Shown here piece after piece: positions 45,403 to 53,849 of a DNA stretch of 64,000 bases (position 1 is its first letter; every line of letters starts with the position of its first letter). This DNA comes from Roseburia zhanii (GTDB lineage: Bacteria > Bacillota > Clostridia > Lachnospirales > Lachnospiraceae). Made by a program: the position numbers and the translations under genes. The stretch lies in contig NZ_JACOPH010000005.1 in assembly GCF_014287635.1 (NCBI RefSeq), positions 1 through 64,000 on the forward strand. Reading direction: 5' to 3'. The notes under the pieces are model-generated. The model saw nothing but the letters and a program-made list of their open reading frames with translations, had not been told where the DNA came from and searched no databases.

Positions 45403-47280
45403 CTAATTTCCCGTATAAAGCTGATAATATTTTCCTTTTTCTAAAAGCAGTTGCTCATGTGTGCCTTTTTCAATGATGCATCCATTCTCTAAAACTACGA
45501 TACAATCACTATTTTTTACTGTGGAAAGTCTGTGTGCGATAACAAATGTCGTTCTGCCTTCCATCAGCTTATCCATACCATCCTGAACGATCTTCTCTGT
45601 TCTTGTATCGATCGAACTTGTTGCTTCGTCAAGGATCAGCACCGGTGGATCAGCAACGGCTGCCCTCGCGATCGATAAAAGCTGTCTCTGTCCCTGGCTA
45701 AGGCTTGCACCATCTCCATGCAAAACAGTCTGATAGCCATCCGGTAAACGACGGATAAAACTGTCTGCATTCGCAAGTTTTGCGGCTGCAATGACTTCTT
45801 CATCGGTCGCATCTAATCTTCCATAACGGATATTTTCCATAACGGTATTCGTAAATAAATGCGTATCCTGTAAAACCATGCCAAGCGAACGTCTTAAATC
45901 TTCCTTTTTGATCTTATTGATGTTAATCCCATCATAGCGGACTTTACCATCGGAAATATCATAGAAACGGTTGATCAGGTTTGTGATTGTTGTCTTTCCT
46001 GCTCCGGTAGAACCTACAAAGGCAATTTTTTGTCCCGGTTTGGCATAGAGTTTCACATGATGGAGTACGATCTTATCTTCTGTATAGCCAAAATCCACAT
46101 CATCTAATACTACATCCCCCATCAGACGGATATAGTCTGTTTTACCGGTTTCCTTATGATAATGTTTCCATGCCCAGATTCCGGTACGTTCCTTTGTTTC
46201 TACAAGACCTGCCTCTGTTTCTTTGACATTGCAGAGCGCAACATAGCCATCGTCTGTTTCGGTTTCTTCATCTAACAGTTCAAATATTCTTCCTGCTCCG
46301 GCTAAAGCCATAATGATACTGTTTACCTGCTGGCTGACCTGATTGATCGGCATATTAAAACTCCTGTTAAACGTTAGAAAACTTGCCAGTCCACCGATTG
46401 TAAAACCGGAAACATGATTTAATGCCAATGCTCCACCGACTAAGGCACACAGCACATAACTGATATTTCCGATCTGTGCATTGATCGGACCTAAGATATT
46501 TGCATATTTATTTGCCTGATAAGCGCTGTCAAACAGTTCTTCATTTAATTCTTCAAACTTCTGCATACTTTCCTGTTCATGGCAGAATACTTTGACTACT
46601 TTCTGTCCTTCCATCATTTCTTCAATGTAGCCGTTGACAGTACCGATATTTTTCTGCTGTGCCACGAAATAGCTTCCACTGAGTCCTGCTGCTTTTTTCG
46701 TTGCATACAGCATGATTGCTACCATACATAATGTCACAACCGTAAGCGGTACATTTAACATGATCATGCTGACTAATACCGATACGATCGTGATCGCACT
46801 TGATAAAAGCTGCGGCATACTCTGGCTGATCATCTGGCGTAAAGTATCAATATCATTTGTATAAACTGACATGATATTTCCATGGGAATGTGTATCAAAA
46901 TATCTGATCGGCAGTTTTTCCATATGTGCAAACATATCATCACGGAGCTGGCGTAAAGTTCCCTGTGTGACATTTACCATGATCCGGTTATATGCATAAG
47001 TTGCAGCCACTCCGATGGCATAAAATCCGCCTACTTTTATGATCGCATGGATCAGGTTTGAAAAATCGGGGACATCATGCCCGATAAGCGGTATGATATA
47101 CACATCGATCAATGTCTTTAAAAACATGGTTCCCTGCACATTTGCCAATACGCTGATAAAAATACAGACTACGACTGCAATACAGGATATACGATACTTT
47201 TTCATAACATAGGAAAGCAGTCTTTTCAAAAGTTTTCCGGGATTTTCGATCTTCATTTTTCCTCTGACTGGTGCCGGCAT
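45403..47280 (-). CDS. ABC exporter half-transporter with consensus ATP site
   Basis: This 625-residue protein has six membrane helices (about 30-330) and a C-terminal ATPase: Walker A GSTGAGKTT, signature LSQGQRQL (LSGGQ variant), Walker B VLILDEATSSID with the catalytic Glu and the H-loop VIAHRLST. An insert of about 60 residues (around ETEAGLVETKERTGIWAWKH) precedes Walker A, which is unusual. It overlaps the partner gene at the start and forms a heterodimeric multidrug-type exporter with it, the two being preceded by a MarR regulator. Substrate unknown. Confidence 0.9.
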   Translation of the reverse strand: MPAPVRGKMKIENPGKLLKRLLSYVMKKYRISCIAVVVCIFISVLANVQGTMFLKTLIDVYIIPLIGHDVPDFSNLIHAIIKVGGFYAIGVAATYAYNRIMVNVTQGTLRQLRDDMFAHMEKLPIRYFDTHSHGNIMSVYTNDIDTLRQMISQSMPQLLSSAITIVSVLVSMIMLNVPLTVVTLCMVAIMLYATKKAAGLSGSYFVAQQKNIGTVNGYIEEMMEGQKVVKVFCHEQESMQKFEELNEELFDSAYQANKYANILGPINAQIGNISYVLCALVGGALALNHVSGFTIGGLASFLTFNRSFNMPINQVSQQVNSIIMALAGAGRIFELLDEETETDDGYVALCNVKETEAGLVETKERTGIWAWKHYHKETGKTDYIRLMGDVVLDDVDFGYTEDKIVLHHVKLYAKPGQKIAFVGSTGAGKTTITNLINRFYDISDGKVRYDGININKIKKEDLRRSLGMVLQDTHLFTNTVMENIRYGRLDATDEEVIAAAKLANADSFIRRLPDGYQTVLHGDGASLSQGQRQLLSIARAAVADPPVLILDEATSSIDTRTEKIVQDGMDKLMEGRTTFVIAHRLSTVKNSDCIVVLENGCIIEKGTHEQLLLEKGKYYQLYTGN

Positions 47281-49031
47281 TATAACTCACCTCCGTTTTC
47301 ATCAAAATCACCGCTTCCACCCATCTGTGATCCATAAACATCACGATAGATCTCGTTTGAAGCTAATAATTCTTCATGTGTGCCAAATCCATTGACTTTT
47401 CCATCATCCATAACAATGATCTTATCTGCATTCTGGATACTTGAGATTCTCTGTGCGATGATCAGTTTCGTTGTACCAGGAATTTCTTTTGCAAAGGCTT
47501 CTCTGATTTTTGCATCAGTTGCTGTATCTACGGCACTGGTGCTGTCATCTAATACCAGGATCTTTGGTTTCTTTAATAGTGCCCTTGCAATACATAAACG
47601 CTGTTTCTGACCACCGGAAACATTACTTCCTCCCTGTTCGATATATGTATCGTACTTATCCGGCATCTTCTGGATAAATTCATCTGCACAGGCAAGACGG
47701 CAGGCATATTCACATTCTTCCCTTGTTGCATTTTTATCTCCCCAGCGAAGATTTTCTAAGATTGTTCCGCTGAATAAGACATTTTTCTGCAATACGACTG
47801 CGACCTCGTTTCTGAGCGTTTCAAGATCATAACCTCTGACATCTTTGCCACCGACTTTCACGCAGCCTTCGGTCACGTCATACAGACGGCTGATCAGATT
47901 GACAAGACTCGTCTTTGCACTTCCGGTCCCGCCGATGATCCCGATCGTTTCGCCGGAATGTATCGTAAGGTTAATATCTGTAAGAACTGCCTTTTCTTTT
48001 TCTTTCTGATATCCAAAAGACACATGCTCAAATTCAATACTTCCATCCGGTACGACGGTATCTGCATCTTTAGGATTTGTAAGATCAGCTTTTTCATTTA
48101 ACACTTCTGCAATACGTTCTCCACTTGCAATACTAAGTGTTACCATAACAAATACCATGGAAAGCATCATAAGGCTCATTAAGATATTCATGCAGTATGT
48201 CAAAAGACTCATCAGTTCACCTGTAGTCAGTGTACTGCTTACAATCATTTTTGCTCCAAGATAACTGATCCCAAGAATACATGCATAGACGGTGAACTGC
48301 ATGACCGGTGCATTAAATGCGATCAATGATTCTGCTTTTACAAACATGCGGTATACATTGCTGCTTGCTGCATGAAACCGGCTGGTTTCGTAATCTTCCC
48401 TTACAAATGCCTTAACCACGCGGATACCTGTTACATTTTCCTGTACACTCGCATTTAATTCATCATACTTCCGGAATACCGTATCAAAATATTTCATTGT
48501 CTTTTTGATGATTGCAAATAAAATCCCACCTAAAAATAAGACAGCCACTAAATAGACGGTTGCTATTTTTGCATTGATAAAATAAGCCATGATCAGTGCA
48601 CAGATCAGACTTGCCGGTGCACGCATACACATACGCAGGATCATCTGATAAGCATTCTGGATATTCGTGACATCTGTTGTCATTCGTGTTACTAATCCCG
48701 CTGTACTGAATTTGTCAATATTGGAAAAGGAAAATGTCTGGATATTTTCATACATGGCATTCCTCAGATTCTTTGCAAATCCTGCAGATGCCTTTGCCCC
48801 ATATTTTCCACCCATAATACCTGCAAACAGACCGATGGCTGCCATAACGACCATGATCGCTCCCATTTTGTAAATGTGATGGATATCTCCTTTTTCTACA
48901 CCATTGTCTACGATAGATGCCATAAGTAACGGTATAAATGTTTCCATAATGACTTCTAAGATCATATACGCCGGTGTTTTTAAGGAATCTTTCTTATATT
49001 CCTTAATCTGTGCCATAAGTGTCTTTAGCAT
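47280..49031 (-). CDS. ABC exporter half-transporter with degenerate ATP site
   Basis: This 583-residue partner has six membrane helices (about 18-300) and an ATPase: Walker A GGTGSAKTS, signature VSGGQKQR, Walker B ILVLDDSTSAVD, where Asp replaces the catalytic Glu, and IIAQRISS, where Gln replaces the H-loop His. This pattern is seen in heterodimeric exporters such as LmrCD and BmrCD in which one ATP site is inactive. The protein therefore pairs with the consensus half encoded just downstream; the two share a stop/start overlap and the GGAGG site lies in the end of this gene. It starts 4 bases after marR. Confidence 0.9.
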   Translation of the reverse strand: MLKTLMAQIKEYKKDSLKTPAYMILEVIMETFIPLLMASIVDNGVEKGDIHHIYKMGAIMVVMAAIGLFAGIMGGKYGAKASAGFAKNLRNAMYENIQTFSFSNIDKFSTAGLVTRMTTDVTNIQNAYQMILRMCMRAPASLICALIMAYFINAKIATVYLVAVLFLGGILFAIIKKTMKYFDTVFRKYDELNASVQENVTGIRVVKAFVREDYETSRFHAASSNVYRMFVKAESLIAFNAPVMQFTVYACILGISYLGAKMIVSSTLTTGELMSLLTYCMNILMSLMMLSMVFVMVTLSIASGERIAEVLNEKADLTNPKDADTVVPDGSIEFEHVSFGYQKEKEKAVLTDINLTIHSGETIGIIGGTGSAKTSLVNLISRLYDVTEGCVKVGGKDVRGYDLETLRNEVAVVLQKNVLFSGTILENLRWGDKNATREECEYACRLACADEFIQKMPDKYDTYIEQGGSNVSGGQKQRLCIARALLKKPKILVLDDSTSAVDTATDAKIREAFAKEIPGTTKLIIAQRISSIQNADKIIVMDDGKVNGFGTHEELLASNEIYRDVYGSQMGGSGDFDENGGEL

Positions 49032-49034
49032 AAA

Positions 49035-49478
49035 TCATGCCTCCTTCAAATTTGATTTTATTTTATCTAACAATCGGAAAAATTCTTCTTTTTCTTCTTT
49101 GGAAAGATCTTTTTCTAACTGCTCATGGAACCGATCGATTTCTGAACGTACCCGTTTCTGCAGCTTACGTGCCTTTTCTGTCAGTTCGATCTTTTTTAAC
49201 CGTGCATCTTTTTCGATCTGTGTGCGCCGGATATAGCCCCGCTGTTCTAGTCCCTGTAACATGACTGTTGCACTTGACCTTCTGATATTAAACTCCTCCT
49301 CGATATCCTTCTGAAAAATATCCTGTGTTTCCTCATGATCCATAATATAGCCCATCATCGCATTCTGTGCACCTGTCAGTCCATCAAATTCCGGTGACGA
49401 AAATGTCGTATCTAATTTTCTGCGTATCATATTTGATAAGCATTTGATCTCAAATCCGATTGCTCTCTGCTGCTTCAA
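49035..49478 (-). CDS. MarR-family transcriptional regulator of the ABC exporter
   Basis: This 147-residue winged-helix protein probably represses the two following exporter genes until a ligand binds. The DNA-binding part (about 50-100) has RRSSATVMLQGLEQRGYIRR, the wing KDARLKKIELTEKA and an acidic C-terminal helix. It starts at a TTG (49478) with GAAGGAG before it. Two palindromes of TTAG-N4-CTAA (49498-49529) lie directly upstream, likely its own operator. The exporter start is four bases past its stop, so the three genes form one operon. Confidence 0.88.
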   Translation of the reverse strand: MKQQRAIGFEIKCLSNMIRRKLDTTFSSPEFDGLTGAQNAMMGYIMDHEETQDIFQKDIEEEFNIRRSSATVMLQGLEQRGYIRRTQIEKDARLKKIELTEKARKLQKRVRSEIDRFHEQLEKDLSKEEKEEFFRLLDKIKSNLKEA

Positions 49479-49497
49479 AATCGTTCTCCTTCTTTTG

Positions 49498-49529
49498 TTA
49501 GTTTTCTAACTTGTTTGTTAGGTAACTAA
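49498..49529 (-). promoter_or_regulatory. Twin palindromic operator of the marR-ABC operon
   Basis: TTAGTTTTCTAA (49498-49509) and TTAGGTAACTAA (49518-49529) share TTAG-N4-CTAA and are 20 bases apart centre to centre, two helical turns. A TACAAT (minus strand) near 49535 would place them over the transcription start, a typical place for repressor binding. Confidence 0.7.
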
Positions 49530-49680
49530 CAATATTGTACTCAGTTTTCTTAAAAATGCAAGTATTATTTCCGTATTTTTTTCCGATAAGACATGAAGTG
49601 AAATATTACTTTCTTTTTAAAAAAACTGTGCTATAATAAATGTAGTATGCGATAAAATAGAATTGAGGGGGCATTATTAT

Positions 49681-50058
49681 ATGAATATAAATGAATCTGC
49701 TGAAAATTACTTAGAAACTATTCTCGTCTTAAGCAAACGGCTTCCTGTCGTTCGTTCGGTAGATATTGCTGTTGAAATGAATTTCAAAAAATCAAGTATC
49801 AGTGTTGCCATGAAAAACCTGCGTGAAAACGGATACATCACAGTCAGTGATGCCGGTTTTATCACTTTAACAGACAAGGGACATGAAATTGCCGACATGA
49901 TCTATGAACGCCACACATTTCTTTCCGAATGGCTGATGGCTCTTGGCATTTGTGAAGAAACGGCTGTCGAAGATGCCTGCCGTATGGAGCATGTGATCAG
50001 TCCTGACAGCTTTGCCGCTATTAAGAAATATGTTGCCGATTCCGGTTTAAAAAAATAA
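49681..50058 (+). CDS. DtxR/MntR-family metal-dependent regulator
   Basis: This 125-residue plus-strand regulator has an N-terminal helix-turn-helix (VVRSVDIAVEMNFKKSSISVAM; then LRENGYITVSDAGFITLTDKG) and a metal-binding/dimerisation domain (MIYERHTFLSEWLMALGI, EDACRMEHVISP, the last with Cys/Glu/His). These match the DtxR/MntR family, which use Mn or Fe as co-repressor. No SH3-like third domain is present, making it of the short MntR type. It starts at 49681 after a GGGGG site. A TATAAT lies at 49632-49637. No metal transporter is adjacent, so its target lies elsewhere. Confidence 0.88.
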   Translation: MNINESAENYLETILVLSKRLPVVRSVDIAVEMNFKKSSISVAMKNLRENGYITVSDAGFITLTDKGHEIADMIYERHTFLSEWLMALGICEETAVEDACRMEHVISPDSFAAIKKYVADSGLKK

Positions 50059-50085
50059 CAATAATATTTATCATCAATTAATAAA

Positions 50086-50141
50086 ACAGCCGGTATTGTC
50101 AGATGTATCTGATCGATCACATTTCTGACAATACCGGCTGT
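50086..50141. terminator. Bidirectional terminator between dtxR-type gene and dapB
   Basis: An 18-base perfect stem (ACAGCCGGTATTGTCAGA, 50086-50103, with its complement at 50124-50141) lies between the two convergent genes. Confidence 0.8.
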
Positions 50142-50186
50142 ATTTCTAACATTCGATTCTTAAGATCCTGTATCATGCAGCCAGGT

Positions 50187-50948
50187 TTAATTTCCTGCTA
50201 CTACATCCTGCATATCATAATAACCTGCTTTTTTATCCTGAATATATTTTGCAGCTTCTACCGCACCTTTACCAAATACGGCTCTTGAATATGCGGTATG
50301 CTTGATCTCGATCACTTCATCTTTTCCGGCAAAAATGATCTCATGCTCTCCGACGATCGTACCGCCGCGGACTGCTGAGATTCCGATCTCATTCTTCTCT
50401 CTCTTTTTACGCTCCTTGCTTCTGTCATAAACATATTTGTATGCCTGATCCATGGCATCATTCATTGCATCTGCCAATGCAAGAGCTGTACCGCTTGGTG
50501 CATCTAATTTCTGATTATGATGTTTCTCCACGATTTCAATATCATAACCTGCCGGAGCGAATACTTTTACAGCCTGTTTTAACAGATCAAATAAAACATT
50601 GATACCCAGTGACATATTTGCTGATTTTAATACCGGAATCTTTTTACTTGCTTCGTCTGCTTTCTTTAACTGTTCTTCACTTAAACCTGTGGTACAAAAT
50701 ACCAGTGGAAGATTCTTCTCTACACAGTAATCTAATACTGCATCTGCTGCTTTTGCATTTGAAAAATCGATCATCACATCTGCATCTACATCACATGCTG
50801 TAATATCCGTAAATACCGGGTAGGCATTTTTTCCTTCATCTGCAATATCAATTCCTGCAACGATCTCTGCATCTGCATCTTCACTACAGATACCTGAGAT
50901 CATCTGTCCCATCTTTCCATTGCATCCATGCATGATTATTCTTGTCAT
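50187..50948 (-). CDS. dapB: 4-hydroxy-tetrahydrodipicolinate reductase
   Basis: This 253-residue enzyme carries out the second committed step of lysine/diaminopimelate synthesis, using NADPH or NADH. The nucleotide fold begins IIMHGCNGKMGQM; the active-site signature is VEKHHNQKLDAPSGTAL with catalytic His-His and Lys, followed by GGTIVGEHEIIF. It follows dapA on the same strand with 73 bases between and is very likely under the same lysine riboswitch. The product feeds MurE in peptidoglycan synthesis. Confidence 0.96.
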   Translation of the reverse strand: MTRIIMHGCNGKMGQMISGICSEDADAEIVAGIDIADEGKNAYPVFTDITACDVDADVMIDFSNAKAADAVLDYCVEKNLPLVFCTTGLSEEQLKKADEASKKIPVLKSANMSLGINVLFDLLKQAVKVFAPAGYDIEIVEKHHNQKLDAPSGTALALADAMNDAMDQAYKYVYDRSKERKKREKNEIGISAVRGGTIVGEHEIIFAGKDEVIEIKHTAYSRAVFGKGAVEAAKYIQDKKAGYYDMQDVVAGN

Positions 50949-51021
50949 TTTCTTCTCTGCTCCTATTTCTCTTGACTTGTATTTGATATACGAATCACTT
51001 GCCTGCTATAAAACTATGCAC

Positions 51022-51912
51022 TTATGCCAACTTGATTCCGTATGCTTTCATGGCTTCTGCTAATTTCTTTGCATTTTCCACGCCCATTTCGCAAAGTGGT
51101 GCACGAAGTGAACCAACATTCATTCCCATCAGATTTAATGCTTTTTTCACAGGGATCGGGTTGACTTCTGAAAACAGTGCATCCACTAACGGTTCTGCTT
51201 CTAACTGCATTTTTGCTGCACCTGCAATATCTCCTTCAAAGAATTTCATGCACATATCATGTACCTGCTTTGGTGCAACATTTGACCATACGGAGATCAC
51301 ACCGATTGCACCAAGTGACATTAACGGAACAACGATCCCATCTTCACCGGAATACATATCAAGCTTACCATCTGTTAAATACATGGTTCTTGCAGCCTGT
51401 GCCACATTACCTGTTGCTTCTTTTAAACCTACGATATTTTCTACATGTTCAAATAAATGTGCTGCTGTTTCCGGTAAAATATTACATCCGGTACGTCCCG
51501 GCACATTATACATAATGATCGGAAGTTTGACTGCATCTGCGATCTGTGTGTAATGACCGATCAGACCTGTCTGTGTGGCTTTATTATAATATGGAGTAAC
51601 AACTAAAAGTCCGTCTGCCCCTGCTTTTTCTGCCTCCTGTGAAAGCTGGATCGCTGTTGCTGTACAGTTAGAACCTGTTCCTGCAACGACCGGTATTCTG
51701 TGATTGGTAAATTTGACTGCTGCTTTGATCACATCAAGATGTTCTTCTATGGATAAAGTAGAGCCTTCTCCGGTCGTACCTGCGATCACGATACAATCCG
51801 TTCCTTCTTTTACCTGAAAATCGATCAGCTCCTCTAATTTTTCATAATTTACATCCAGATTATCTTTCATTGGGGTTACGATCGCAACACCTGCTCCTTT
51901 AAAAATTGACAT
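51022..51912 (-). CDS. dapA: 4-hydroxy-tetrahydrodipicolinate synthase
   Basis: This 296-residue TIM-barrel aldolase condenses pyruvate with aspartate semialdehyde, the first committed step of the diaminopimelate/lysine pathway. Signature parts: GTTGEGSTLSIEEH, YYNKATQTGLIGHY (catalytic Tyr) and VGLKEATGNV (Schiff-base Lys). The start at 51912 follows AGGAGG. A lysine riboswitch with terminator lies directly upstream, so excess lysine should shut down dapA and dapB. Confidence 0.97.
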   Translation of the reverse strand: MSIFKGAGVAIVTPMKDNLDVNYEKLEELIDFQVKEGTDCIVIAGTTGEGSTLSIEEHLDVIKAAVKFTNHRIPVVAGTGSNCTATAIQLSQEAEKAGADGLLVVTPYYNKATQTGLIGHYTQIADAVKLPIIMYNVPGRTGCNILPETAAHLFEHVENIVGLKEATGNVAQAARTMYLTDGKLDMYSGEDGIVVPLMSLGAIGVISVWSNVAPKQVHDMCMKFFEGDIAGAAKMQLEAEPLVDALFSEVNPIPVKKALNLMGMNVGSLRAPLCEMGVENAKKLAEAMKAYGIKLA

Positions 51913-51984
51913 TTTATTTCCTCCTGTATCTTTTTAGTTTCCTATAAATCTCTAACTCTTTGCATCTATTTCCTGCAAAATAAA

Positions 51985-52007
51985 ACCGGCTCCTTATGTG
52001 AGCCGGT
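51985..52007 (-). terminator. Riboswitch-controlled terminator upstream of dapA
   Basis: On the minus strand ACCGGCT and AGCCGGT arms with a nine-base loop are followed by TTTATTTT. It sits at the 3' side of the lysine aptamer and is the expression platform. Confidence 0.85.
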
Positions 52008-52024
52008 CATAGAGTTTCCATTTA

Positions 52025-52196
52025 TACGATAGCGCACCATCTTGCTATGAAGATGACAGTCATACATCTCTTAAATGTATACCCAAGAGAATCCTCACAG
52101 GAATGATCCTCTTTCGGCGTTCTCCCCTTTTGCTTATCTTCTTCTGCACCTGCTGCATCCGATAAGTTACTGATGAATCACGCAACCTCTATCCGG
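52025..52196 (-). promoter_or_regulatory. Lysine riboswitch (L-box)
   Basis: The minus-strand leader has the conserved L-box parts in order: GATAGAGGTTGCG, CATCAGTAAC, AAAAGGGGAGAACGCCGAAA, CTTGGGTATAC, GACTGTCATC and GGTGCGCTATC, with GATAG/CTATC closing P1. It is followed by a terminator and dapA. When lysine binds, the aptamer is stabilised and the terminator forms. Recognition is by motif pattern; a covariance model search would confirm it. Confidence 0.9.
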
Positions 52197-52219
52197 TACT
52201 TTTATTCACTGTTATATGA

Positions 52220-52248
52220 AATATAACACTCTGCTATTTAATTGTCAA
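52220..52248 (-). promoter_or_regulatory. dapA promoter overlapping the end of the adenosyltransferase gene
   Basis: On the minus strand TTGACA (52243-52248) and TATATT (52220-52225) are separated by 17 bases. The -35 box lies inside the last codons of the upstream gene (Asp-Ile-Asp-Asn-stop), so the gene end and promoter are constrained together. Confidence 0.75.
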
Positions 52249-52756
52249 TATCCTTGCCCTGCTTTTCCGGTATCTTTTCCGGTATCAGATGATAAATCTC
52301 GTCGATATAAGGACGAAGTTCATCACTTAACACCCAGCCGGTCATGATCAGATCGGTATCGTCTAATCTTGCACCGATCAGTGTTTTTAATTCTTCTGCA
52401 GCGATCAATCCATGATCTACCAGTCCTAATACTTCATCTAAGATCACAAGATCACATTCTCCGGTAGTCAGCACTTTCTTTGCAAAATTGATCCCATTTT
52501 TAATATTTTTAACTTCTTCTAACTGTTCTTCTTCGGAAAGTTCGCTAAAATATTCTTCTGATTTTTCAAAACGGAAAAACTTGATCTCCGGTTCTAACCG
52601 TTTTAAAAACTCCATTTCCTCATCCGATTTTCCTTTTAAAAACTGAATGATAAAAACGGTTTTTCCTTCAGCGGCAGCACGTATTGCCCTTCCTAATGCT
52701 GCAGGTGACTTTCCCCTGCCTGCGCCATAATATACCTGTACGCTTCCAGTTGCCAT
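52238..52756 (-). CDS. ATP:corrinoid adenosyltransferase-like protein (CobA/BtuR family)
   Basis: This 172-residue protein belongs to the family that attaches the adenosyl group to cobalamin precursors. The P-loop YYGAGRGKSPAALGRAIRAA matches the family, though the usual GKGKTTAA reads GRGKSPAA here. VFIIQFLKG and CDLVILDEVLGLVDHGL (Walker B-like, with Asp-Glu) are also typical. The Pro next to the P-loop Ser is odd. No other cobalamin genes are in the window. Its transcription may run into the lysine riboswitch region. A true adenosyltransferase role is likely but not sure. Confidence 0.75.
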   Translation of the reverse strand: MATGSVQVYYGAGRGKSPAALGRAIRAAAEGKTVFIIQFLKGKSDEEMEFLKRLEPEIKFFRFEKSEEYFSELSEEEQLEEVKNIKNGINFAKKVLTTGECDLVILDEVLGLVDHGLIAAEELKTLIGARLDDTDLIMTGWVLSDELRPYIDEIYHLIPEKIPEKQGKDIDN

Positions 52757-52917
52757 ACTAACCTCCCCTGCCTTAAGGCAGTCATCTCTTATCTTCCGTT
52801 ATACATATATTTCTATCCCCAGATTTCAAATGATAACGATCCAAAATCATTTCCTTAAAATACCAATGCAATTTCGAATAGTTACAAAATACCACAAACT
52901 CTAAAAAAAAGCAAATT

Positions 52918-53544
52918 TTATTCCAAACGCTCTACTTTACTTACAGATACTTCATATGCAACTCTTTTCTCAGTGACTGTTTCAGCGATCTTTTTCACAT
53001 ATTCCCTGCTCTGTATCCTGCCCCAGATCTCTACATGGCTTCCTACTTCAAAACCTGATGCAAATCTCGCATTTCTTCCCCAGCAGATACATGGTATGTA
53101 ATCTGATTTTCCATAAGAACGGTTGACTGCGATCAGCAGGTCAGCGATTTCCCTTCCAAGCGGTGTTTTCCGGTAGATCGGTTCTTTGCACACATATCCG
53201 TCTAAGTAGATCTGATTGCTCTTATACTCTTCTTTTTCTTCTTCCACAAACTCGATCTCTCTTGCAAATACAGAGAGCATCAGACGATTTTTCTTTTCCT
53301 CATGTCTGTTATATGAACGGAACTGTCCCGTCACATGTATCATCTGTCCCTCATAATTTTGTGTAGTATCTGCCAGTCTTTCAGAAATCATGATCGGAAT
53401 GATATCTGCAAAATCACTTAATCGGTTTACAGAAACATCTACCATATAAAAGCCTTCCCCATAGACTTCGTGGCTGTACCGAAAATCAGATATGATAGTT
53501 CCTACAATAGATACTTGGTTGTTTTCAAAAATTTTATCTGCCAT
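52918..53544 (-). CDS. Single-stranded DNA-binding protein with two OB folds
   Basis: This 208-residue protein has two OB-type domains: one at about 5-95 (NNQVSIVGTIISDFRYSH..., QMIHVTGQFRSYN) and one at about 105-200 (NQIYLDGYVCKEPIYRKTPLG, IPCICWGRNARFAS, VEIWGRIQS). The second resembles the classic SSB DNA-binding fold more closely. No acidic C-terminal tail (DDDIPF type) is present. It is a paralogue of the main SSB, a form seen in Clostridia. It lies divergent from typA. Confidence 0.8.
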   Translation of the reverse strand: MADKIFENNQVSIVGTIISDFRYSHEVYGEGFYMVDVSVNRLSDFADIIPIMISERLADTTQNYEGQMIHVTGQFRSYNRHEEKKNRLMLSVFAREIEFVEEEKEEYKSNQIYLDGYVCKEPIYRKTPLGREIADLLIAVNRSYGKSDYIPCICWGRNARFASGFEVGSHVEIWGRIQSREYVKKIAETVTEKRVAYEVSVSKVERLE

Positions 53545-53849
53545 GAATTTTTCTCCCTTCCTCTTTCCCGGTTTATTTTATCCGGTGAACTGTACATCGA
53601 TGGCATATCGATCTGTTACACTAATATATTTATGCAAAAGATTTTCTTTTAGAACTCCTCTGCAACGACCACTGCCTATTTTTACCATGTTTATTTTACA
53701 AAAATTCGCTTTTTCTGTCGATAAAAATGCGGTTTCTAATTTGCACTTGATAAATGCCCAAAATATGATAAAATAAGTAGTCGGGCTTTTGCCTGTTTTA
53801 TATCCGGTAACTAAATGATAGTTTTTTATACAGAAAGAAGGATTATTTT
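53545..53849. other. Divergent intergenic region between ssb-like gene and typA
   Basis: No gene is supported. It contains the typA promoter (53747-53774) and a short palindrome ATCGAT/ATCGAT at about 53597-53613. Confidence 0.5.
53747..53774 (+). promoter_or_regulatory. Promoter of typA
   Basis: TTGATA (53747-53752) and TAAAAT (53769-53774) are separated by 16 bases on the plus strand, about 75 bases before the start codon. Confidence 0.6.
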
